Notes: generated from the letters alone by a model not told the origin. DNA of 64,000 nt from Streptomyces europaeiscabiei (GCF_036346855.1 NZ_CP107841.1:7010001-7074000); one strand, 5' to 3'. Positions 17,165 through 26,180 are shown, counted from the stretch's first letter. Translations and numbers: made by a program.

Positions 17165-17233
17165 GCGTCTGGCCCGCAGACGTCTGGTCCGCAGGCGCCT
17201 GGCCCGCTGTTTCGGGCCCGAGGATGTGAGGTG

Positions 17234-18106
17234 TCACTTCGCCGTCGGCGGCAGCCCGCCCGTCTCCGGGGATCGGCCCGTCAGGCAGTACGTGCCGCCC
17301 GTCGGGTCACGCATCACCGTCCAGTGCGGGTGCCGGGCCACGACGTCGGCGCCGAGGGTTTCGTGGCGGGCTCGTGTGGCGTCGATGTCGGTGCAGGCCA
17401 GGTCGAGGTGGGCGGAGGTGGGGCGGGGGGTGTCGAGGCGTTGGAGGAGGATACGGACGGGGAGACCGGTCGGCGGGCGCAGGACGTGGAACTCCGGGAG
17501 TGAGCCCGGGTAGGAGTCCCAGCCCGACAGGGCCGCCCAGAACGCGACCTCGCCTTCGAACTCGGCCGGCGCCACGTCCAGGCACACCTGGTCCAGTCGG
17601 CTCCCGTCGACCACCGGCGGCCGCGCGGACTCCCCGTGCCACGGCACCGCGCAGAAGAGCTGACCGGCGGGTGAGCGCAGCACCGCCCAGCCGTCGTTCG
17701 GGGCGACCACCTCGGCGCCGAGCCGGACCGCCCGGTCGACGAGCGCGGGGACGTCCTCGGCGGCCAGGTCCAGGTGAGCGCCGCCGGCACCGGACAGGAC
17801 ACCCTGCGCCTTCACACACGCGTCGCCCGTCTCGGGCAGCAGGGTCACGAACTCACCCCCGTCGCCCCGGGGTTCGGACAACTCGGTCGCCGTGACCGCC
17901 GTCCAGAAGGCGCATGCCCGTTCGAACCCGGCCATCGGGCGGTCGACGAAGGCATACGTCCACCGGATCACTTCACCCGCCGCGCCCACTCCACCCGCCG
18001 CGCCCGCGGGGTAGGCCGCCCCCGCGGGGTCGGCCGCACCCGCCCCGTCTCCGCCCGAGCCCGCGTCCCCGTGGCCGTTGTCGCCGTTCCCGCCCACTCC
18101 ACCCAC
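17234..18106 (-). CDS. Two-domain VOC (glyoxalase/bleomycin-resistance fold) protein
   Basis: 290 residues with two VOC half-domains: one from about 46 (RWTYAFVDRPMAGFERACAFWTAVT) and one from about 170 (QVCLDVAPAEFEGEVAFWAALSGW), ending MRDPTGGTYCLTGR. The first 45 residues are a Gly/Ala/Asp low-complexity stretch with PAGAA repeats. A start at the GTG just before IRWTYAF is therefore quite possible. Substrate unknown. Confidence 0.8.
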   Translation of the reverse strand: MGGVGGNGDNGHGDAGSGGDGAGAADPAGAAYPAGAAGGVGAAGEVIRWTYAFVDRPMAGFERACAFWTAVTATELSEPRGDGGEFVTLLPETGDACVKAQGVLSGAGGAHLDLAAEDVPALVDRAVRLGAEVVAPNDGWAVLRSPAGQLFCAVPWHGESARPPVVDGSRLDQVCLDVAPAEFEGEVAFWAALSGWDSYPGSLPEFHVLRPPTGLPVRILLQRLDTPRPTSAHLDLACTDIDATRARHETLGADVVARHPHWTVMRDPTGGTYCLTGRSPETGGLPPTAK

Positions 18107-18240
18107 AGAGCCGCTCCCTCTCGTACGGTCCGGTCCTCACGGCCGAACGACACGTACGGTCTCCCGCCGCCCGGCTCCACGCAACGAGGTTTCCGCTGGT
18201 CGGTCATTCCGGCAGGCAGGCCGCCCCGGCTCTCGTCGGC

Positions 18241-18705
18241 TCACCCCCGGCGCTGCATGAAGCGCAGCATGTTGCCCGCCGGGTCGCGGAAGGCGCAGTC
18301 GCGGACGCCGTAGGGCTGGTCGGTGGGCTCCTGGAGGACATCGGCGCCGGAGGCCTCGACGCGGGCGTAGAGGGCGTCGCAGTCGGTGGTGGTGAAGTTG
18401 ACCCCTCGCAGGACGCCCTTGGCGAGGAGCATGGCGATGGTCTCGCGGTCGGCGGGGGAGATGTCGGGGTCGGCGGCGGGGGGTTCCAGGACGATCTCGA
18501 CGTCGGGTTGGAGAGGGGAGCCCACGGTCACCCAGCGCATGCCCTCGAAGCCCACGTCACCGCGGACCTCCATGCCCAGCACGTCACGGTAGAAGGCGAG
18601 CGCCTTGTCGTGGTCGTCGACGGCGAGGAAGCACTGGGCGAGCCTCACATCCGGGGCCGGGAGCCCGTGCGCAGCGTTCGTGACCTTCGGATCGTTCGTA
18701 GCCAT
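18241..18705 (-). CDS. VOC-family protein (glyoxalase-like)
   Basis: 154 residues. The single VOC module begins VRLAQCFLAVDDHDKALAFY and ends DCAFRDPAGNMLRFMQ, the common pattern of small glyoxalase-related proteins. It lies 68 bp downstream of the AraC gene on the same strand, so that regulator may control it. No substrate can be named. Confidence 0.88.
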   Translation of the reverse strand: MATNDPKVTNAAHGLPAPDVRLAQCFLAVDDHDKALAFYRDVLGMEVRGDVGFEGMRWVTVGSPLQPDVEIVLEPPAADPDISPADRETIAMLLAKGVLRGVNFTTTDCDALYARVEASGADVLQEPTDQPYGVRDCAFRDPAGNMLRFMQRRG

Positions 18706-18714
18706 GTCCTCACG

Positions 18715-18777
18715 CTAGTGCCGCGGCAGGCGACGTTCGCCCCGTCGCGACGCAAACGCCGGCTGCCGCGACACTAG
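18715..18777. repeat. 63-bp imperfect palindrome with 14-bp inverted ends
   Basis: The ends CTAGTGCCGCGGCA and TGCCGCGACACTAG are inverted repeats with 13 of 14 positions matching. The interior is also partly self-complementary. It overlaps the AraC stop codon and precedes the VOC gene start. It could act as a terminator or be a small mobile palindromic element. Confidence 0.7.
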
Positions 18778-19199
18778 GACGCTTCGCCCGGTTCCGCCGT
18801 GCGTATGCGATGGCGGGCCGGCCGGGTCAGGCGCTTCGCCACGCACGCGGGGATCGCCGCGCTCTCCTCGTGCGAGCGCGCCCGGTACGCGCTCGGCGTC
18901 TCGCCGACCAGCTCGGTGAAACGGGAGCTGAAGGAGCCCAGCGACGTACACCCCACGGCGATGCACACCTCGGTCACCGTCAGGTCGCCGCGGCGCAGCA
19001 ACGCCTTGGCGCGCTCGATGCGGCGGGTCATGAGATAGCCGTACGGGGTCTCGCCGAAGGCCACGCGGAAGCTGCGTTGGAAGTGCCCGGGGGACATCAG
19101 CGCGGTCCGGGCCAGGGCGGTCACGTCCAGCGGCTCGGCGTACTCGCGGTCCATGCGGTCCCGCGCCCGCCGCAGCCGCACCAGATCGTCCCGGTTCAT
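18774..19199 (-). CDS. AraC-family transcriptional regulator, DNA-binding domain only
   Basis: 141 residues comprising both AraC helix-turn-helix motifs (DVTALARTALMSPGHFQRSF and VTEVCIAVGCTSLGSFSSRF) and the closing GETPSAYRAR signature. No ligand domain is present. Short AraC proteins of this sort often regulate the neighbouring VOC gene. The stop codon lies inside the 63-bp palindrome, so the C-terminal end may have been set by that element. Confidence 0.85.
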   Translation of the reverse strand: MNRDDLVRLRRARDRMDREYAEPLDVTALARTALMSPGHFQRSFRVAFGETPYGYLMTRRIERAKALLRRGDLTVTEVCIAVGCTSLGSFSSRFTELVGETPSAYRARSHEESAAIPACVAKRLTRPARHRIRTAEPGEAS

Positions 19200-19213
19200 G
19201 CCGACAGCATCGC

Positions 19214-19268
19214 ACCGACCACTGGCCACCGACCACTGGCCACCGACCACTGGCCACCGGCCACCGAC
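19214..19268. repeat. 14-bp tandem repeat, three perfect copies plus degenerate end
   Basis: Three adjoining copies of ACCGACCACTGGCC are followed by decayed copies. They lie in the 179-bp gap between the AraC start and the permease stop. Confidence 0.9.
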
Positions 19269-19378
19269 AACGGGCCAGGTGGCCAGGGACAGAGCGCTCG
19301 CGGCATGCGGATCAGCCGTCCGACCTGGCCGGACGTGCCGGGAGCCGCCCTTCCCGCCGCGCTCGGCCCCTGCCTCGA

Positions 19379-20275
19379 TCACCCCTTCACCGCCGAGCTG
19401 GCCACCCCCTGTACGAACCACCGCTGGAAGAAGACGAAGACGATCAGGACCGGGAGGACGAGGAGGACGCCGAAAGCGAGGATCTGGCCCCAGTCCGGGG
19501 GCTGCTGGCCCTGGAAGACGCTCATTTCCAGCGGCAGCGGACGTACCGACGGGTCGGAGACCATCAGGACGGGCCACAGGAACGAACCCCACTGGGTGAG
19601 GAACGTCAGGATCGCGACCGACGCGAACGCCGGCTTCGACATCGGGACGATGATCGCGAAGAAGGTGCGCCAGGGGCCCGCGCCGTCCAGCCGGGCCGCC
19701 TCCTCGATGCTCGGCGGGATCGAGCGGAAGAACGTGTGGAACTGGTAGACCGAGAAGGCGTTGGCGACGAACGGGAGCGCCTGGATGAAGAGGGTGTTCC
19801 GCTGGTCGTTGAACAGGTAGAACAGCGGCACGGCCACCGACTCGAACGGGACCAGCATCAGCAGCAGGACGAGGGTGAAGACGGCTTCCCGGCCCCGCCA
19901 CCTGAGCCGCGAAAGCCCGTACGCCGCCATCGAGTTGATGAAGAGTCCGCCGGTCACCACCACGAACGCCACCAGCAGCGAGACGCCCATGAACTGCCAG
20001 AAGTAGCCCGTGCTGTCGGAGTTCAGGCTGTCCAGGACGGCGGCGTAGTTGTCGAAGGACAGGTGGGTGGGCAGGAAGCCGGACAGTCCGTTCAGGACCT
20101 CGTCGGACGGCTTGAGGCTGCCGAGGAGAAGGTAGAGGACGGGCAGTGTGAAGACGAAGGCCAGGACGGAGAGGACGGCGTAGTCGAGGAAGCGGCGCAG
20201 CGGGCCGGGGGACAGGCCGGCATCCGTGCTCTTGCTCATGGGTGTACGAGGACGCGTGCTCATCATCGTGCTCAT
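19379..20275 (-). CDS. Carbohydrate ABC transporter permease (MalG-like)
   Basis: 298 residues with six hydrophobic segments and the cytoplasmic EAA loop EEAARLDGAGPWRTFFAIIVP, which docks the ATPase. The start ATG at 20275 follows the stop of the partner permease by two bases, with GAGGA as ribosome site, so they are co-translated. No ATPase is encoded here. Streptomyces sugar importers commonly share the MsiK ATPase. Confidence 0.92.
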   Translation of the reverse strand: MSTMMSTRPRTPMSKSTDAGLSPGPLRRFLDYAVLSVLAFVFTLPVLYLLLGSLKPSDEVLNGLSGFLPTHLSFDNYAAVLDSLNSDSTGYFWQFMGVSLLVAFVVVTGGLFINSMAAYGLSRLRWRGREAVFTLVLLLMLVPFESVAVPLFYLFNDQRNTLFIQALPFVANAFSVYQFHTFFRSIPPSIEEAARLDGAGPWRTFFAIIVPMSKPAFASVAILTFLTQWGSFLWPVLMVSDPSVRPLPLEMSVFQGQQPPDWGQILAFGVLLVLPVLIVFVFFQRWFVQGVASSAVKG

Positions 20276-20277
20276 GC

Positions 20278-21264
20278 TCAGTCCTCGTTGTCGGGCCGGA
20301 CGACGCGGCGCTGGATCAGGGTCAGGGCGACGACGATCAGGAAGAAGACGACGGTGATCGCGGACGCCTGGCCGATGTTGTTCTGGTCGAAGGCCGTGGT
20401 GACGGCCTGGTACATCACCGTGCGGGCGGCGTCCTCGTCGAGTCCGCCGCCCTTGACCAGGACGTACACCTGGTCGAAGACGCGGAAGGACAGCACCGAG
20501 GTGAGCATGGCGACGAAGACGAGGGTGCCGCGGATGCCGGGCAGGGTGACGTGCCGGAACTGCTGCCAGCCGGAGGCCCGGTCGAGCTGGGCGGCCTCGT
20601 AGAGCTCGCCCGGGATCTGCTGGAGCCCGGCGAGCAGGATGACCATCTGGAAGCCCACGCCCTGCCAGACGGAGAGCACGATGATCGAGCCCATCGCGGT
20701 CAGCCCGTCGCCGAGCCAGTCGAACGCGCCCCAGTTGCCGAAACTCACCGCTTCCAGCGCCGAGTTGAGCATGCCCTGGTCGCTGCGGGCGAGGATCAGC
20801 CGCCAGATCACGGCCACCAGGGCCATCGGGAAGACGACCGGCATGAAGAAGAGTGAACGGAAGACACCGATCGCCTTCAGTTTGCGGTTCAGCAGGATCG
20901 CGAGGCCCAGGGCGAGGCCCGTCTGGAGGGGGACGACGATCACGGCGAAGGTCAGGTTGTTGAGCAGCGCCCGCAGGAACGGGCCGGACAGGTCGGGGTC
21001 GGTGAACAGTCGCCTGTACTGCTCGACACCGAAGAAGGTGGGCTCCAGCGGGGAGCCGAGGCGCACGTTGTAGAAGGAGAGCACCACGGCGTAGCAGAAG
21101 GGGATGCCGACGAAGGCGATGAGCCCGGCGACGGCGGGCGCGGACATGAGCAGTCCGTGCAGCCACTCGCGGTTCCGGCGGGACGGCCGCCGGGCCGGTG
21201 CGCCGACGGATGAGGCCTGCTTCCGGCCTGGGGCCGCAGCGGGCGCGGGTTCCACGGTTTTCAC
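20278..21264 (-). CDS. Carbohydrate ABC transporter permease (MalF-like)
   Basis: 328 residues from the GTG at 21264 (VKTVEPAP), preceded by AAGAGG. A GTG at 21300 would add 12 residues. Six membrane segments start at LHGLLMSAPAVAGLIAFVGI, and the EAA loop is YEAAQLDRASGWQQFRHVTLP. It forms the channel with the MalG-like partner downstream and receives sugar from the binding protein encoded upstream. Confidence 0.92.
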   Translation of the reverse strand: MKTVEPAPAAAPGRKQASSVGAPARRPSRRNREWLHGLLMSAPAVAGLIAFVGIPFCYAVVLSFYNVRLGSPLEPTFFGVEQYRRLFTDPDLSGPFLRALLNNLTFAVIVVPLQTGLALGLAILLNRKLKAIGVFRSLFFMPVVFPMALVAVIWRLILARSDQGMLNSALEAVSFGNWGAFDWLGDGLTAMGSIIVLSVWQGVGFQMVILLAGLQQIPGELYEAAQLDRASGWQQFRHVTLPGIRGTLVFVAMLTSVLSFRVFDQVYVLVKGGGLDEDAARTVMYQAVTTAFDQNNIGQASAITVVFFLIVVALTLIQRRVVRPDNED

Positions 21265-21409
21265 GGGTGGGGTCCTCTTCCCGGCGGGGCGGGCGGCCAC
21301 GGTGCGCGTGCCCGCCCCGGTCGATGGGTTCGACTGAACCCGACGGGTCCAACTGAACCCGTGGGTCCGATGGCTCCGATGGGTCCGATGGGTCCGACTG
21401 GGCTCGTGA

Positions 21410-22765
21410 CTACGGGATCTCGTAACCGGCGTTGTCCGAGAAGTCCCGGTCGATGGCGCGGGCGGCCTCGGCCAGGGCGTCCTTCGGGTCGGCGCCCCCG
21501 TAGATGGAGTTGACGGCCTCGCTGAACTTCGCGGTCACCACGGGGTATCCGGCGGTCACCGGGCGGGTGACGGCGACGCAGGACTTGCTGATGTCGCTGT
21601 CGCCGCAGGGCTTGGCGAGCTGGTCCGCGAAGAGCTGGAGGGGGCCGCCCTCCTTGTAGAGCGGGCTCGCGGCGAGCGCGGACCTGGTGGCGGGCGGGGC
21701 CCCGTTGGCCTTGGTCATCGCGCCGACGTTGGCGTCGTCGAGGAGGAAGTCCAGGAAGGCACCGGCGGCCTTGGCGTTCTTGGAGTTCGCGCCGACGCCC
21801 CAGGACCACGAACCCTGGCCGGTCTTCGGGCCGTCGCCGAAGTCGGGCAGCGGCAGCACGACCAGGTCGTCGCCGAGCGCCTCGCTGTAGGCGGGGTACA
21901 TCCAGTGCCCGACCCAGCTCAGGGCGACCCGGCCCCGGGCGAAGGCGTTGCCGTCGGTGTTCGCGTCGGTGTAGGTCTTCCAGGACTGGAAGGTCTTCAT
22001 GGCCGAGACCACGGCCGGGGCGTCGATGGCCCCTTCCGCCTTGCCGTCCTTGAGCAGGGAGCCGCCGGCCGACCAGACGATCGGGGCGAAGCCGTAGGTG
22101 CCCCATTCGTTGGCGTAGCCGCTGCCCTCCTGGAGGTCGACGACCTTGCCGTCGGCGTCCTTCGCCCTCAGCGCCTTGAGCGCCGCGTCGAACTCGTCCG
22201 CCGTCCAGGCGTCGTCCACGCCCTTCGGATACGTCACTCCGGCCGCGTCCAGCTTCTTCTTGCTGCCGTACATGCCGAGCCCGGAGTCGAACATGCCCAG
22301 GCCGTAGTGCTTGCCGTTGATCTCGCCCTGCGCCTTGCTCGCGTCGGTGGCGTTGTCGAGGGTCTCGGCGGAGACGTAGTCGTCGATCGGGGCGAGCTTC
22401 TTGGTGTAGACGAAGTTCGCCATGGTCGGGCCGTCGAACTCCAGTACGTCCGGCAGTTTGTCGGCGTCCGTCGCCGTGATCGTCTTGGTGTAGTCGGTCT
22501 CCGGTATCAGCTTCAGCTCGACCTTGACCTTGTCCTGCGAGGAGTTGAACGACTTCACCGCGCTCTGCAGCGCCTCCGACTCGGCCTTCTGCCCCTGGTG
22601 GGCCCAGACGCTGATCGTCCCCTCACCGCTGCCGGCCTCGGCGGACGTGTCGCCCCCACCGCCCCCGCCGCAGGCGGCCAGCGCCGCCAGGGGGAGGACC
22701 AGGGCCAGGCCCGCACGGGCCGTGCGGCAAAACCTTCGGCTGGTCGAGCTGGTGTTCGGGCTCAT
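21410..22765 (-). CDS. Extracellular sugar-binding lipoprotein
   Basis: 451 residues. An N-terminal signal with lipobox LAALAAC is followed by a Gly-rich linker and a family 1 solute-binding fold (ISVWAHQGQKAESEALQ, then GRVALSWVGHWMYP). It should capture an oligosaccharide outside the membrane and pass it to the two permeases downstream. The GH32 neighbour suggests sucrose, raffinose or fructo-oligosaccharides. Repeats of the type TCCGATGGG occur just after the stop (about 21330-21400). Confidence 0.92.
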   Translation of the reverse strand: MSPNTSSTSRRFCRTARAGLALVLPLAALAACGGGGGGDTSAEAGSGEGTISVWAHQGQKAESEALQSAVKSFNSSQDKVKVELKLIPETDYTKTITATDADKLPDVLEFDGPTMANFVYTKKLAPIDDYVSAETLDNATDASKAQGEINGKHYGLGMFDSGLGMYGSKKKLDAAGVTYPKGVDDAWTADEFDAALKALRAKDADGKVVDLQEGSGYANEWGTYGFAPIVWSAGGSLLKDGKAEGAIDAPAVVSAMKTFQSWKTYTDANTDGNAFARGRVALSWVGHWMYPAYSEALGDDLVVLPLPDFGDGPKTGQGSWSWGVGANSKNAKAAGAFLDFLLDDANVGAMTKANGAPPATRSALAASPLYKEGGPLQLFADQLAKPCGDSDISKSCVAVTRPVTAGYPVVTAKFSEAVNSIYGGADPKDALAEAARAIDRDFSDNAGYEIP

Positions 22766-22815
22766 GGTGTGTGCCTCCGTGCGGGATGAGGGTGCGAGGT
22801 GCGGGGTGCGGGGAG

Positions 22816-22852
22816 CTTTCCGGCGTGGGGGTGGGACTTTCCGGCGTGGGGG
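22816..22852. repeat. Two direct 16-bp repeats upstream of the binding-protein gene
   Basis: CTTTCCGGCGTGGGGG occurs twice with a 21-bp period, between the lacI stop and the sugar-binding protein start. Two helical turns of spacing could mark a protein-binding site, though plain slippage is equally possible. Confidence 0.6.
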
Positions 22853-22880
22853 AGCTCAAGAGGTGCGGAGGTGCGGGGAG

Positions 22881-23900
22881 TCACTGCGGTCCGCGCGGGT
22901 ACGGCGGCGCCGTCGTCTCGCGCAGGACGAGCCGGATGGGCATCTGCACGTGGCCGGGCTGTTCGGCTGGCGGTTCGTCCAGCTGCCGCAGCAGCAGCCG
23001 GGCAGCCTCCGCGCCCTGGCCCGCGACCGGCTGGGCGACGGTGGTCAGCCCCACCACGTCGGCGAGTTCGTGGTCGTCGAAGCCGACCACGGACACGTCG
23101 TCCGGCACCCGGAGCCGATGCCGCCTGAGCGCGCGCAGCGCGCCCATCGCCATTTCGTCGGACTGGGCGAACACGGCGGTCGGCGGCCGGGACGCGGCGA
23201 GCAGCTCGGTCATCGCCCGCTCGCCGCCGTCGACGGTGTAGTCGCCGTCCGCCACCAGAGCCGGATCGTGCTCGATCCCGGCCTCGGCGAGGACGTGCAG
23301 ATAGGCGGCGCGACGGTCGAGGGGTGTGGTCCAGTGCAGTGGACCGCTGGCCCCGGAGATCATGCCGATCCGGCGGTGGCCGAGGTTCGCCAGATGCCGT
23401 ACGGCGCTCTCCGCGCCCGCCCGGTCGTCGATGCCGACCACCGTGAAGCCGGGCCGGGGCCCCCCGACCGTGGAGGCCAGCGGCACCCCGAGCGAGCGCA
23501 GGGCGGCGGACTCGTCCTCGTCCGGGATGAGCAGCGAGAGCACCGCGTCGACCCGCTTGCGCACCGGCAGCATGGTGAAGAAACGCTTGCGAGCCTCGGG
23601 CGAGCCGAGGTTGTACAGCAGGACGTCGTACCCGGCAGCGCTGAACACCTGCTCGGCGGCATCCAGCACGGTGCCGAAGAACCAGCGGCCGATGTACGGG
23701 GCGACGACCCCGATCGTGTAGGTCCGCCCGCTGGCCAGGCTGGACGCCGAGCGGGACGCCGTATAGCCGAGCTGCGCGGCGACGACCGCGATCTGCCTGC
23801 GTACCTCGTCCGAGACGCCCGGCCGGCCCCGCAGCGCGCGGGACACGGTGGACGCCGACACCCCGGCGGCGGTGGCGACATCGGTGATGCTGACCGTCAC
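22881..23900 (-). CDS. LacI-family transcriptional repressor
   Basis: 339 residues from a GTG. The N-terminal helix-turn-helix reads SITDVATAAGVSASTVSRALRG. The periplasmic-binding-like effector domain carries GPLHWTTPLDRRAAYL and SVVGFDDHELADVVGLTTVAQP. It most likely controls both its own transport operon and the divergent GH32 gene from the shared region that contains a LacI-type operator. Confidence 0.93.
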   Translation of the reverse strand: MTVSITDVATAAGVSASTVSRALRGRPGVSDEVRRQIAVVAAQLGYTASRSASSLASGRTYTIGVVAPYIGRWFFGTVLDAAEQVFSAAGYDVLLYNLGSPEARKRFFTMLPVRKRVDAVLSLLIPDEDESAALRSLGVPLASTVGGPRPGFTVVGIDDRAGAESAVRHLANLGHRRIGMISGASGPLHWTTPLDRRAAYLHVLAEAGIEHDPALVADGDYTVDGGERAMTELLAASRPPTAVFAQSDEMAMGALRALRRHRLRVPDDVSVVGFDDHELADVVGLTTVAQPVAGQGAEAARLLLRQLDEPPAEQPGHVQMPIRLVLRETTAPPYPRGPQ

Positions 23901-24015
23901 GGCGGATTTCTCCCATCGGTAGGCGTGGGCACGGCGTCATCGCGTGAATATCGCGCCGGTTTCACGTCGGTGTGAGCTGTGGGGTGACGTGACCGTAGAC
24001 CCGCCCCCGTTGTTG

Positions 24016-24029
24016 CGCAAGCGTTTGCG
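24016..24029. promoter_or_regulatory. LacI-family operator between lacI and the GH32 gene
   Basis: CGCAAGCGTTTGCG fits the LacI-family consensus GCAARCGYTTGC, a palindrome with central CG. A second, looser site (CTTG, ten bases, CAAG) lies at 24040-24058. Both are within 60 bp of the GH32 start and about 115 bp from the lacI start. Confidence 0.85.
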
Positions 24030-24074
24030 TTCAGTTTTACTTGCGCTGATTCTCAAGCGAGACCTTCAGGAACC

Positions 24075-25475
24075 ATGGCCAGCGCACGCGTTTGGGCGCT
24101 GCGAGCGACAGGACTGCCGCGCATGCGATACGCCCCGCCCGGACTCTGCGTGAACGACTTCGCGCTGCTCCGTGACGACGACGGCACCTATGCCGTGCTG
24201 CATCTCCAGGGCCCCTGGACCACCGAGTTCGACCATCTGCGGATGGAGACCTCCTACGGTCGGGCCACCTCCGCCGACCTGGTCGGCTGGCGGCCCGAGG
24301 GCACCGCCTTCGGCAACGGTCTGCCCGGCCGCTTCGACCAGCAGGCGGTCTGGACGATGCACCCGTTGCGCCACGGCACCGGCATGGCGATGTTCTACAC
24401 GGGCGTGAGCGGACTGACGCCGGACGGCTGGCCGCTCCAGTCCGTGGGGCTCGCGTACTCCGACCGCACGGACGGCACGGGCTGGCGGCGCCACGGCACG
24501 ACACCCGTCGTCGAGGCGGACCCCCGCTGGTACCGCACCGCCGACCGCATGGGCTGGCGCGACCCGTTCGTCGTGCGCGACGACGAGGGCGACGGCTGGG
24601 CGATGGTGATCTGCGCGAGCGACGCCTCCCTCCCCGTGGAGGTCGGCGGCTGCGTCGCCCTCGCCACCTCCCCCGACCTGGAGCACTGGACGGTCCACCC
24701 ACCGCTGATCGCCCCCGGCGACGTCGACGAACTCGAATGCCCGGTCCTGGAACGCCTCGACGACGGCACCTGGCTCCTCCTCGGCTCCATCGGCGCGACC
24801 CGGGGCTTCGAGGCATGGACGGCCCCGCGCCTGCGCGGCCCATGGATCCGCCGGGGCCCGCTCGGCCCCACGGGGGCGTACGCCCCCCGCGTCATCCCCG
24901 CTCCCGACGGCTCCCGGGTCGTGCTGCACACCACCCCCCGCCGCGTCGGCCTGACCGACACCGGCGACCACTGCCGAGGCATGCTCGCCCAGCCCAAGTC
25001 CCTGGTCACGCGGGAGGACTCGGCCCCCCAACTGGTGTGGTGGCCGGGCCTGGACGCCTGGCTGGGGGAAGAGACGAACGACCCGGTCCTCCACGCCGTC
25101 GGCGACCTCACGCTCTCCGGCCGCCCGGTCGAAGTCACCCTGCGCACCGACTCCCTCGATCCCGGCCGCCCCGCCCTCACCGTCGGCTGCGACGGCAAGG
25201 ACCTCCGGGTCACCGGCGCCGACGGCACGCCCCTCGCCGAGACCGTCCTCCCCGAACAGGCCGCCGCGCTGCGCATCCTGACCATCGGTGAGTACGTCGA
25301 GATCTACGCCGACGGCGTCTTCGCCCTGACCATGCTCTCCTACGCGGGCCACCCCGCCCCCTGGACGGCTGCCACCGAGACCTCCACGTGGACCGTCCCC
25401 GTCCGCCCCCTCCGCCTCCCGGACCCCGACCGCGACGACGCCTCGGCGATCTGGCCCGGCCCGGCCCGGAGTTGA
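24075..25475 (+). CDS. Glycoside hydrolase family 32 (fructan/sucrose hydrolase)
   Basis: 466 residues from an ATG with AGGA just upstream. The three GH32 active-site signatures are present in order: an ND pair with the likely nucleophile Asp28 in LCVNDFALLRDD (the usual WMNDPNG is degenerate), RDP in MGWRDPFVV, and the acid-base glutamate in DELECPVLERLDDG. A C-terminal beta-sandwich follows. There is no signal peptide, so hydrolysis is cytosolic, after uptake by the divergent ABC system. Substrate: beta-fructosides such as sucrose or small fructans. Confidence 0.88.
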   Translation: MASARVWALRATGLPRMRYAPPGLCVNDFALLRDDDGTYAVLHLQGPWTTEFDHLRMETSYGRATSADLVGWRPEGTAFGNGLPGRFDQQAVWTMHPLRHGTGMAMFYTGVSGLTPDGWPLQSVGLAYSDRTDGTGWRRHGTTPVVEADPRWYRTADRMGWRDPFVVRDDEGDGWAMVICASDASLPVEVGGCVALATSPDLEHWTVHPPLIAPGDVDELECPVLERLDDGTWLLLGSIGATRGFEAWTAPRLRGPWIRRGPLGPTGAYAPRVIPAPDGSRVVLHTTPRRVGLTDTGDHCRGMLAQPKSLVTREDSAPQLVWWPGLDAWLGEETNDPVLHAVGDLTLSGRPVEVTLRTDSLDPGRPALTVGCDGKDLRVTGADGTPLAETVLPEQAAALRILTIGEYVEIYADGVFALTMLSYAGHPAPWTAATETSTWTVPVRPLRLPDPDRDDASAIWPGPARS

Positions 25476-26089
25476 CCCGATCACCCGTACGAGTGCGGTC
25501 GGCCTTCCGGGGGAGTGGGGGCGGTACCTCTCCCACTCGGGGGCCTCCGCAGGGGAGTTCCAGGGGGTGGGGCGCAGGCGCGACAAGACGGTACCGCCTC
25601 GGGGAGCGAGGAGAGCTCGGCGACCGGGAGCGAGGAGACTCCGGCGACCGGTGCCGTCCGGATCGGTGATGACGGCCGGGTCGAGCACTACGACGGCACC
25701 GCGTGACGCCCGTAGGGAGAGTTGCCCGACGACGGCGCCCCTTCGGGACGGGCTTCCGGTACGACGACGGTGACGGCGCCGCGCGGTCATGAGCGCCCAG
25801 CCTCACGGGGTGCCCCAGGCCCAGGATCCCGGGCCGGACGGGGAACAGCCGGCCGCGGTCACGCTCGCGGACGCCTCCGTCGCCGGTATGCGCGCCGTGG
25901 CGCCCGGGACGATCATGGCCACCGCCGCCGTGGGCGGACTGCTGCTCGGCGGGTTCCCGACGGCAGCCATCGGTAGGTCCATGGCTTCGGCGACCTCGCG
26001 TCGGCCGTCGGCGGGCCGGCCTTGGCGGTGGTCCGTCCGGCGGCATCCTCCACCCGGCCCGGCATCCTCGGCAGCCGGCCCGGAACACG
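25476..26089. other. Gene-poor stretch with probable decayed coding sequence
   Basis: No intact gene is convincing. A hairpin around 25514-25550 (GGGGGAGTGGG with its complement) could terminate the GH32 transcript. At 25650-25706 a frame ends VRIGDDGRVEHYDGTA, and from 25789 another reads VTLADASVAGMRAVAPGTIM before turning into low-quality sequence. Both look like fragments, but I do not recognise their families. Confidence 0.4.
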
Positions 26090-26147
26090 ACCGCACCCGG
26101 CCCGTCACACCGCCGTACGGGACGGCGGCAAACGGACCGGGTGCGGT
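26090..26147 (-). terminator. Compound hairpin, probable ancestral sodN terminator
   Basis: Outer arms ACCGCACCCGG (26090-26100) and CCGGGTGCGGT (26137-26147) are perfectly complementary. Inside them lie CCGCCGT (26110-26116) and ACGGCGG (26122-26128). The structure starts about 14 bp beyond the left copy of the sodN 3' end. In an uninterrupted chromosome it would lie just after the sodN stop. Confidence 0.7.
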
Positions 26148-26161
26148 TGAGACAGGCAGGT

Positions 26162-26180
26162 TCAGGCCTTCTTGGTCTCC
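26162..26180. other. Left attachment site (copy of sodN 3' end)
   Basis: 19 bp, TCAGGCCTTCTTGGTCTCC, identical to 31631-31649. Read on the minus strand it encodes the sodN ending ETKKA plus stop. Identity stops at once on the element side. Confidence 0.8.

Noticed and set aside
26130..26146. Similarity of CGGACCGGGTGCGG to the integrase 3' end (31564), suggesting a second integrase remnant on the left
   Set aside because: The left copy is fully explained as one arm of a terminator hairpin. The match is short and GC-rich.
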